DNA of 17,820 nucleotides from Saccoglossus kowalevskii (taxonomy: Eukaryota > Hemichordata > Enteropneusta > Harrimaniidae). Of the stretch, positions 9,891 to 17,820 are shown in pieces; positions within the stretch are counted from its first letter, which is position 1, and each line of letters starts with the position of its first letter. The notes below the pieces were generated by a model. It did no database searches. It saw only the letters and a list, made by a program, of their open reading frames with translations, and was not told where the DNA came from. Location of the stretch: assembly GCF_000003605.2 (NCBI RefSeq), contig NW_003125699.1, positions 1 through 17,820 on the forward strand, in the 5' to 3' direction. Position numbers and translations under genes: made by a program.

Positions 9891-10720
9891 CTACTGACTG
9901 AGGATTTATACTGACTGAGGATTTCTACTGACTGAGTATTTCTACTGAGTGGGGATTTCTACTGACTGAGTTTTTCTACTGACTGAGGATTTCTACTGAC
10001 TGAGTATTTCTACTAACTGAGTATTTCTACTGACTAAGAATTTCTCCTGACTGAGTATTTCTACTCACTGGGGATTTATATGGACTGGGCATTTAAACGG
10101 ACTGAGTTTTTCTACTGACTGAGGATTTCTACTGACTGAGTATTTCTACATGACTGAGTATTTCTACTAACTGAGTATTTCTACTGACTGAGAATTTCTC
10201 TTGACTGAGTATTTCTACTAACTGGGGATTTATATGGACTGGGGATTTATACGGACTGAGTTTTTCTACTGACTGAGTATTTCTACTAACTGAGTATTTC
10301 TACATGACTGAGTATTTCTACTGACTGAGTATTTCTACTGACTGAGTATTTCTACTAACTGAGTATATCTACATGACTGAGTATTTCTACTGACCGAGAA
10401 TTTCTCCTGACTGAGTATTTCTACTCACTGGGGATTTATATGGACTGGGGATTTATACGGACTGAGGATTTCTACTGACTGAGGATTTCTACTGACTGAG
10501 GATTTCTACCTGACTGAGGATTTCTACTAACTGAGGATTTCTACTGACTGAGTATTTCTACTGACTGAGAATTTCTACTGCATGGGGATTTATACGGACT
10601 GGGAGATTTCTACGGACTGAGTATTTCTACTGACTGAGGATTTCTACTGACTGAGTATTTCTTACATGACTGAGTATTCTACTAACTGAGTATTTCTACT
10701 GACTGAGAATTTCTCTGACT
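9890..10720. repeat. Mixed stretch with fragments of the 342-bp HOR
   Basis: Plain GAGG and GAGT monomers are followed by a partial 342-type run around GGGC at 10087 (with a private TTTAAACGG) and by a CTACCTGAC linker near 10510 that breaks off early. The right end, 10579-10720, carries a cluster of single-base indels (see findings). The next GGGC is at 10943, 856 bp away, so the regular 342-bp rhythm is interrupted here. Confidence 0.7.
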
Positions 10721-11645
10721 GAGTATTTCTACTAACTGGGGATTTATATGGACTGGGGATTTATACGGACTGAGTTTTTCTACTGACTGAGTATTTCTAC
10801 TAACTGAGTATTTCTACATGACTGAGTATTTCTACTGACTGAGTATTTCTACTGACTGAGTATTTCTACTAACTGAGTATTTCTACTGACTGAGAATTTC
10901 TCCTGACTGAGTATTTCTACTCACTGGGGATTTATATGGACTGGGCATTTATACGGACTGAGTTTTTCTACTGACTGAGGATTTCTACTGACTGAGTATT
11001 TCTACATGACTGAGTATTTCTACTAACTGAGTATTTCTACTGACTGAGAATTTCTCTTGACTGAGTATTTCTACTAACTGGGGATTTATATGGACTGGGG
11101 ATTTATACGGACTGAGTTTTTCTACTGACTGAGTATTTATACTAACTGAGTATTTCTACATGACTGAGTATTTCTACTGACTGAGTATTTCTACTGACTG
11201 AGTATTTCTACTAACTGAGTATTTCTACATGACTGAGTATTTCTACTGACCGAGAATTTCTCCTGACTGAGTATTTCTACTCACTGGGGATTTATATGGA
11301 CTGGGGATTTATACGGACTGAGGATTTCTACTGACTGAGGATTTCTACTGACTGAGGATTTCTACCTGACTGAGGATTTCTACTAACTGAGGATTTCTAC
11401 TGACTGAGTATTTCTACTGACTGAGAATTTCTACTGCCTGGGGATTTATACGGACTGGGGATTTATACGGACTGAGGATTTATACGGACTGAGGATTTCT
11501 ACGGACTGAGTATTTCTACGGACTATGAATTTCTACTGACCGAGAATTTCTACTGACCGAGAATTTCTACTGCCTGGGGATTTCTACGGACTGGGGATTT
11601 ATACGGATTGGGGATTTCTACTGACTGAGGATTTATACGGACTGA
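10720..11645. repeat. Segment duplicated at 15122-16047 (offset 4,402 bp)
   Basis: GGGC 10943/15345, the TTTATACTAACTG variant 11136/15538 and ACTATG 11522/15924 align at exactly 4,402 bp. The segment holds one 342-type run, the CTACATGAC plus GACCGAG ending, the linker block and the start of the 0.6-kb block. The match breaks at about 11645, where this copy turns to GAGTGTTTC and then directly to another ACTATG at 11692. Confidence 0.83.
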
Positions 11646-11766
11646 GAATTTCTATTGACTGAGTGTTTCTACTGACTGAGTATTTCTACGGACTATGAAT
11701 TTCTACTGACTGAGAATTTCTCCTGACTGAGTATTTCTACTCACTGGGGATTTATATGGACTGGGC

Positions 11767-12450
11767 ATTTATACGGACTGAGTTTTTCTACTGACTGAGG
11801 ATTTCTACTGACTGAGTATTTCTACATGACTGAGTATTTCTACTAACTGAGTATTTCTACTGACTGAGAATTTCTCTTGACTGAGTATTTCTACTAACTG
11901 GGGATTTATATGGACTGGGGATTTATACGGACTGAGTTTTTCTACTGACTGAGTATTTCTACTAACTGAGTATTTCTACATGACTGAGTATTTCTACTGA
12001 CTGAGTATTTCTACTGACTGAGTATTTCTACTAACTGAGTATTTCTACTGACTGAGAATTTCTCCTGACTGAGTATTTCTACTCACTGGGGATTTATATG
12101 GACTGGGCATTTATACGGACTGAGTTTTTCTACTGACTGAGGATTTCTACTGACTGAGTATTTCTACATGACTGAGTATTTCTACTAACTGAGTATTTCT
12201 ACTGACTGAGAATTTCTCTTGACTGAGTATTTCTACTAACTGGGGATTTATATGGACTGGGGATTTATACGGACTGAGTTTTTCTACTGACTGAGTATTT
12301 CTACTAACTGAGTATTTCTACATGACTGAGTATTTCTACTGACTGAGTATTTCTACTGACTGAGTATTTCTACTAACTGAGTATTTCTACTGACTGAGAA
12401 TTTCTCCTGACTGAGTATTTCTACTCACTGGGGATTTATATGGACTGGGC
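11767..12450. repeat. 342-bp higher-order repeat, two complete tandem units
   Basis: GGGC landmarks at 11763, 12105 and 12447 are exactly 342 bp apart. Units are 11767-12108 and 12109-12450. Each has 20 monomers: 18 of 17 bp and two CTACATGAC 18-mers (18x17 + 2x18 = 342). Monomers 1-9 (TACGG, TTTTCT, plain, CATGAC, TAACTG, GAGA, TCTCTTG, TAACTGGGG, TATATGG) are echoed by monomers 10-20 in nearly the same order, with extra plain monomers and TCTCCTG and CACTGGGG in place of TCTCTTG and TAACTGGGG. The HOR is therefore a diverged dimer of a nine-monomer set. The two units look almost identical by eye. Confidence 0.92.
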
Positions 12451-12593
12451 ATTTATACGGACTGAGTTTTTCTACTGACTGAGGATTTCTACTGACTGAG
12501 GATTTCTACCTGACTGAGGATTTCTACTAACTGAGGATTTCTACTGACTGAGTATTTCTACTGACTGAGAATTTCTACTGCCTGGGGATTTAT

Positions 12594-14145
12594 ACGGACT
12601 GGGGATTTATACGGACTGAGGATTTATACGGACTGAGGATTTCTACGGACTGAGTATTTCTACTGACTGAGGATTTCTACTGACTGAGTATTTCTACGGA
12701 CTGAGGATTTCTACTGACTGAGTATTCCTACTCACTGAGAATTTCTACTGCCTGGGGATTTATACGGACTGGGGATTTATACGGACTGAGGATTTCTACG
12801 GACTGAGGATTTCTACGGACTGAGTATTTCTACTGACTGAGTATTTCTACTGAGTGGGGATTTATACATACTGAGGATTTCTACTGATTGGAGATTTATA
12901 CGGACTGAGGATTTCTACTGACTGAGTATTTCTACTGACTGAGGATTTCTACTGACTGAGGATGTCTACTGACTGAGAATTTCTACTGACTGAGTATTTC
13001 TACTGACTGGGGATTTACACGGACTGGGGATTTATACGGGCTGAGGATTTCTACCGACTGAGTATTTCTACGGACTGAGAATTTCTACTGACCGAGAATT
13101 TCTACTGACCGAGTATTTCTACTGAATGAGAATTTCTACTGACTGAGTATTTCTACTGACTGAGTATTTCTACTGAGTGGGGATTTATACGGACTGAGGA
13201 TTTCTACTGATTGGGGATTTATACGGACTGAGGATTTCTACTGACTGAGGATTTCTACTGACTGAGGATTTCTACTGACTGAGGATGTCTACTGACTGAG
13301 AATTTCCACTGACTGAGTATTTCTATTGACTGAGTATTTCTATTGACTGAGTATTTCTATTGACTGAGTATTTCTACGGACTATGAATTTCTACTGACTG
13401 AGAATTTCTCCTGACTGAGTATTTCTACTCACTGGGGATTTATATGGACTGGGCATTTATACGGACTGAGTTTTTCTACTGACTGAGGATTTCTACTGAC
13501 TGAGTATTTCTACATGACTGAGTATTTCTACTAACTGAGTATTTCTACTGACTGAGAATTTCTCTTGACTGAGTATTTCTACTAACTGGGGATTTATATG
13601 GACTGGGGATTTATACGGACTGAGTTTTTCTACTGACTGAGTATTTCTACTAACTGAGTATTTCTACATGACTGAGTATTTCTACTGACTGAGTATTTCT
13701 ACTGACTGAGTATTTCTACTAACTGAGTATTTCTACTGACTGAGAATTTCTCCTGACTGAGTATTTCTACTCACTGGGGATTTATATGGACTGGGCATTT
13801 ATACGGACTGAGTTTTTCTACTGACTGAGGATTTCTACTGACTGAGTATTTCTACATGACTGAGTATTTCTACTAACTGAGTATTTCTACTGACTGAGAA
13901 TTTCTCTTGACTGAGTATTTCTACTAACTGGGGATTTATATGGACTGGGGATTTATACGGACTGAGTTTTTCTACTGACTGAGTATTTATACTAACTGAG
14001 TATTTCTACATGACTGAGTATTTCTACTGACTGAGTATTTCTACTGACTGAGTATTTCTACTAACTGAGTATTTCTACATGACTGAGTATTTCTACTGAC
14101 CGAGAATTTCTCCTGACTGAGTATTTCTACTCACTGGGGATTTAT
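12594..14145. repeat. 1,552-bp tandem duplication, copy 1
   Basis: All landmarks recur 1,552 bp later: ATTCCTACTC 12724/14276, TACATACTGAG 12865/14417, GATGTC 12961/14513, ACTATG 13380/14932, GGGC 13451/15003 and 13793/15345, TTTATACTAACTG 13986/15538. The unit contains a TACGG run, an ATTCC monomer, a 153-type set, the GATGTC to ACTATG cassette and one full 342-bp HOR plus a longer variant. That variant, about 13797-14156, is 360 bp because of an added CTACATGAC monomer. Confidence 0.92.
13455..13796. repeat. 342-bp higher-order repeat, complete unit
   Basis: GGGC at 13451 and 13793, exactly 342 bp apart, with the standard 20-monomer order. The next unit to the right is the 360-bp variant with a third CTACATGAC 18-mer and GACCGAG in place of GACTGAG. 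Confidence 0.9.
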
Positions 14146-15724
14146 ATGGACTGGGGATTTATACGGACTGAGGATTTATACGGACTGAGGATTTCTACGG
14201 ACTGAGTATTTCTACTGACTGAGGATTTCTACTGACTGAGTATTTCTACGGACTGAGGATTTCTACTGACTGAGTATTCCTACTCACTGAGAATTTCTAC
14301 TGCCTGGGGATTTATACGGACTGGGGATTTATACGGACTGAGGATTTATACGGACTGAGGATTTCTACGGACTGAGTATTTCTACTGACTGAGTATTTCT
14401 ACTGAGTGGGGATTTATACATACTGAGGATTTCTACTGATTGGAGATTTATACGGACTGAGGATTTCTACTGACTGAGTATTTCTACTGACTGAGGATTT
14501 CTACTGACTGAGGATGTCTACTGACTGAGAATTTCTACTGACTGAGTATTTCTACTGACTGGGGATTTACACGGACTGGGGATTTATACGGGCTGAGGAT
14601 TTCTACCGACTGAGTATTTCTACAGACTGAGAATTTCTACTGACCGAGAATTTCTACCGACCGAGTATTTCTACTGAATGAGAATTTCTACTGACTGAGT
14701 ATTTCAACTGACTGAGTATTTCTACTGAGTGGGGATTTATACGGACTGAGGATTTCTACTGATTGGGGATTTATACGGACTGAGGATTTCTACTGACTGA
14801 GGATTTCTACTGACTGAGGATTTCTACTGACTGAGGATATCTACTGACTGAGAATTTCCACTGACTGAGTATTTCTATTGACTGAGTATTTCTATTGACT
14901 GAGTATTTCTATTGACTGAGTATTTCTACGGACTATGAATTTCTACTGACTGAGAATTTCTCCTGACTGAGTATTTCTACTCACTGGGGATTTATATGGA
15001 CTGGGCATTTATACGGACTGAGTTTTTCTACTGACTGAGGATTTCTACTGACTGAGTATTTCTACATGACTGAGTATTTCTACTAACTGAGTATTTCTAC
15101 TGACTGAGAATTTCTCTTGACTGAGTATTTCTACTAACTGGGGATTTATATGGACTGGGGATTTATACGGACTGAGTTATTCTACTGACTGAGTATTTCT
15201 ACTAACTGAGTATTTCTACATGACTGAGTATTTCTACTGACTGAGTATTTCTACTGACTGAGTATTTCTACTAACTGAGTATTTCTACTGACTGAGAATT
15301 TCTCCTGACTGAGTATTTCTACTCACTGGGGATTTATATGGACTGGGCATTTATACGGACTGAGTTTTTCTACTGACTGAGGATTTCTACTGACTGAGTA
15401 TTTCTACATGACTGAGTATTTCTACTAACTGAGTATTTCTACTGACTGAGAATTTCTCTTGACAGAGTATTTCTACTAACTGGGGATTTATATGGACTGG
15501 GGATTTATACGGACTGAGTTTTTCTACTGACTGAGTATTTATACTAACTGAGTATTTCTACATGACTGAGTATTTCTACTGACTGAGTATTTCTACTGAC
15601 TGAGTATTTCTACTAACTGAGTATTTCTACATGACTGAGTATTTCTACTGACCGAGAATTTCTCCTGACTGAGTATTTCTACTCACTGGGGATTTATATG
15701 GACTGGGGATTTATACGGACTGAG
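14146..15724. repeat. 1,552-bp tandem duplication, copy 2
   Basis: Follows copy 1 directly, with the match running slightly past one full unit to about 15724. I saw roughly eight to ten substitutions and no net indel. They include TACAGAC at 14622 (TACGGAC in copy 1), CTACCGACCGAG near 14654, TTCAACTG near 14704, GATATC at 14836, GAGTTATTC near 15176 and GACAGAG near 15462. This is the least diverged large duplication in the window, so probably the youngest. Confidence 0.92.
15007..15348. repeat. 342-bp higher-order repeat, complete unit
   Basis: GGGC at 15003 and 15345, exactly 342 bp apart. It is the 1,552-bp copy of 13455-13796, with one private GAGTTATTC change. Confidence 0.9.
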
Positions 15725-16170
15725 GATTTCTACTGACTGAGGATTTCTACTGACTGAGGATTTCTACCTGACTGAGGATTTCTACTAACTGAGGATTTCT
15801 ACTGACTGAGTATTTCTACTGACTGAGAATTTCTACTGCCTGGGGATTTATACGGACTGGGGATTTATACGGACTGAGGATTTATACGGACTGAGGATTT
15901 CTACGGACTGAGTATTTCTACGGACTATGAATTTCTACTGACCGAGAATTTCTACTGACCGAGAATTTCTACTGCCTGGGGATTTCTACGGACTGGGGAT
16001 TTATACGGATTGGGGATTTCTACTGACTGAGGATTTATACGGACTGAGGATTTCTACTGACTGAGTTTTTCTACTGACTGAGGATTTCTACTGAATGGTG
16101 TATTTCTACTGACTGAGTATTTCTACTGACTGAGAATTTCTACTGACTGAGTATTTCTACTGACTGGGGA
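15300..16170. repeat. Segment duplicated at about 16220-17045
   Basis: The offset falls from 923 bp (GGGC 15345/16268) to 906 (TTTATACTAACTG 15538/16444) to 872 (GACCGAGAATTTCTCC 15651/16523, ACTATG 15924/16796). The steps of 17 and 34 bp are one and two monomers lost from the right copy. The left copy ends near 16170, where TACACTG passes straight into a CTACTAAC monomer. The right copy continues into the full 0.6-kb block. Confidence 0.83.
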
Positions 16171-16795
16171 TTTACACTGACTGAGTATTTCTACTAACTG
16201 AGTATTTCTACTGACTGAGAATTTCTCCTGACTGAGTATTTCTACTCACTGGGGATTTATATGGACTGGGCATTTATACGGACTGAGTTTTTCTACTGAC
16301 TGAGGATTTCTACATGACTGAGTATTTCTACTAACTGAGTATTTCTACTGACTGAGAATTTCTCTTGACTGAGTATTTCTACTAACTGGGGATTTATATG
16401 GACTGGGGATTTATACGGACTGAGTTTTTCTACTGACTGAGTATTTATACTAACTGAGTATTTCTACATGACTGAGTATTTCTACTGACTGAGTATTTCT
16501 ACATGACTGAGTATTTCTACTGACCGAGAATTTCTCCTGACTGAGTATTTCTACTCACTGGGGATTTATATGGACTGGGGATTTATACGGACTGAGGATT
16601 TCTACTGACTGAGGATTTCTACTGACTGAGGATTTCTACCTGACTGAGGATTTCTACTAACTGAGGATTTCTACTGACTGAGTATTTCTACTGACTGAGA
16701 ATTTCTACTGCCTGGGGATTTATACGGACTGGGGATTTATACGGACTGAGGATTTATACGGACTGAGGATTTCTACGGACTGAGTATTTCTACGG

Positions 16796-17390
16796 ACTAT
16801 GAATTTCTACTGACCGAGAATTTCTACTGACCGAGAATTTCTACTGCCTGGGGATTTCTACGGACTGGGGATTTATACGGATTGGGGATTTCTACTGACT
16901 GAGGATTTATACGGACTGAGGATTTCTACTGACTGAGTTTTTCTACTGACTGAGGATTTCTACTGAATGGTGTATTTCTACTGACTGAGTATTTCTACTG
17001 ACTGAGAATTTCTACTGACTGAGTATTTCTACTGACTGGGGATTTACACTGACTGGGGATTTATACGAACTGAGGATTGCTACTGACTGAGTATTTCTAC
17101 TGACTGAGGATTTCTACTGACTGAGTATTTCTACGGACTGAGTATTTCTACTGAATGGTGTATTTCTACTGACTGAGTATTTCTATTTACTGAGTATTTC
17201 TATTGACTGAGAATTTCTCCTGACTGAGTATTTCTACATGACTGAGTATTTCTACTAACTGAGTATTTCTACTGACTGAGAAATTCTACTGACTGAGAAT
17301 TTCTACTGCCTGGGGATTTATACGGACTGGGGATTTATACGGACTGAGGATTTCTACTGACTGAGTATTTCTACTGACTGAGGATTTCTA
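16796..17390. repeat. ~0.6-kb block, copy 3 of 3
   Basis: Matches 9282-9890 at 7,514 bp and, less directly, 7591-8182. One monomer is missing after GAGAAATTC (17280). After its end the sequence goes on to TACGGACTGAGG and an ATTCCTACTC monomer (17435), as copy 1 does near 8230. Confidence 0.83.
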
Positions 17391-17586
17391 CTGACTGAGT
17401 ATTTCTACGGACTGAGGATTTCCACTGACTGAGTATTCCTACTCACTGAGAATTTCTATTGACTGAGTGTTTCTACTGACTGAGGATTTCTACTGATTGG
17501 GGATTTATACGGACTGAGGATTTCTACTGACTGAGTATTTCTACTGACTGGGTATTTCTACTGACTGAGGATTTCTACTGACTGAG

Positions 17587-17820
17587 GATGTCTACTGACT
17601 GAGAATTTCTACTGACTGAGTATTTCTACTGACTGGGGATTTACACGGACTGGGGATTTATACGGGCTGAGGATTTCTACTGACTGAGTATTTCTACGGA
17701 CTGAGAATTTCTACTGACCGAGAATTTCTACTGACCGAGTATTTCTACTGAATGAGAATTTCTACTGACTGAGTATTTCTACTGACTGGGGATTTACACG
17801 GACTGGGGATTTATACGGTG
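17587..17820. repeat. 153-bp nine-monomer HOR at the right end of the window
   Basis: GATGTC at 17587 leads into a set with TTACACGGAC at 17641 and again at 17794, exactly 153 bp apart, so the 7075-7430 type HOR starts its second unit as the window ends. The same set occurs from 12961 (offset 4,626 bp). The last monomer reads TATACGGTG, where the previous set has TATACGGGCTG. Confidence 0.82.

Larger units (their letters stand above)
1..17820. repeat. 17-bp satellite array filling the whole window
   Basis: Every part of the window reads as head-to-tail copies of a 17-bp monomer, consensus ATTTCTACTGACTGAGT, about 1,045 copies. Monomer positions 1-4 (ATTT) and 13-14 (TG) are the most constant. 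Positions 5, 8-10, 12, 15 and 17 carry most of the variation. Common classes end in GAGT, GAGG, GAGA or GGGG. A second family replaces CTACTG with ATACGG, ATACGA or ATATGG. Length variants are 18-mers (CTACATGAC, CTACCTGAC, AATGGTGT), a 19-mer (ATACACTGAC) and rare shorter units. All monomers face the same way; I saw none inverted. No open frame is worth calling: the monomer carries two TGA triplets on the plus strand and TAG or TAA on the minus strand, and the 17-bp period rotates them through all frames. Both window ends lie inside the array. It is satellite or long minisatellite DNA, almost certainly eukaryotic, and its function and species are unknown. Confidence 0.98.

Noticed and set aside
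10341-10380. Yeast-type ARS consensus in AT-rich monomers
   Set aside because: ATTTATA resembles part of the consensus, but the required following T run is absent.
1-17820. CRISPR array
   Set aside because: Repeats are 17 bp and directly adjacent, with no unique spacers between them and no cas-like gene in the window.
1-17820. Protein-coding repeats on either strand
   Set aside because: The 17-bp period shifts the frame each unit, and TGA (plus) or TAG/TAA (minus) is present in almost every monomer. Frames close within a few repeats even through TCTCCTG or TCTCTTG monomers.
1-17820. Telomeric repeat or CENP-B box
   Set aside because: No TTAGGG-type units are present, and no monomer fits the CENP-B box with its TTCG and CGGG parts. 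A centromeric role is neither shown nor excluded.
1-17820. Transposon, insertion sequence or other unique insert
   Set aside because: I read the window line by line and found no interruption of the 17-bp pattern longer than a few bases, and no inverted monomers.
1-17820. AP-1-like TGAGTCA sites
   Set aside because: Monomers give TGACTGAG and TGAGTATT, which contain half-sites only; I saw no full palindrome.

Overview
The whole 17,820-base window is tandem-repeat DNA. I can see no gene, no unique sequence and no transposon in it. The building block is a 17-bp monomer, about 35-41% G+C, with consensus ATTTCTACTGACTGAGT. Roughly 1,045 copies lie head to tail, all in the same orientation, and the array runs off both ends. 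A 17-kb satellite or minisatellite block of this kind points to a eukaryotic chromosome, such as heterochromatin, a pericentromere, a subtelomere or another repeat-rich region. The species cannot be told from the sequence. Many of the differences that separate monomer classes are CpG/TpG or CpG/CpA pairs, which hints at a genome that methylates cytosine.

The array is organised in tiers. Monomer variants are arranged into sets of about nine (153-154 bp). These build higher-order repeats (HORs) of 342 bp (20 monomers) and about 0.6-0.65 kb. The HORs are in turn carried in larger duplications with offsets of 872, 1,521, 1,552, 1,708, 2,392, 3,429, 4,358, 4,402 and 7,514 bp. Most length differences between copies are whole monomers, as expected from unequal exchange or replication slippage.

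Layout: 1-1600 holds 2.5 or so diverged copies of the 0.6-0.65 kb HOR, and 1-1270 recurs at 3430-4665. 1600-2304 is a mixed stretch. 2305-2700 recurs at 6663-7058. 2681-6642 is a 2,392-bp unit present 1.66 times. 7075-7430 is a 153-bp HOR. 7591-8182 is a block repeated at 9282-9890 and 16796-17390. 8570-16560 is dominated by the 342-bp HOR, with a nearly perfect 1,552-bp tandem duplication at 12594-15724. 17587-17820 returns to the 153-bp HOR. The left third is rich in AATGGTGT and TACGAAC monomers, and the right half in CTACATGAC and TATATGG monomers, so two sub-families meet around 6.65-7.1 kb.

No coding region is annotated because 17 is not a multiple of 3. Every reading frame therefore meets the monomer's TGA stops (plus strand) or TAG/TAA stops (minus strand) within a few repeats. 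All coordinates and offsets were counted by eye on landmark variants, so block edges are good to about one or two monomers.
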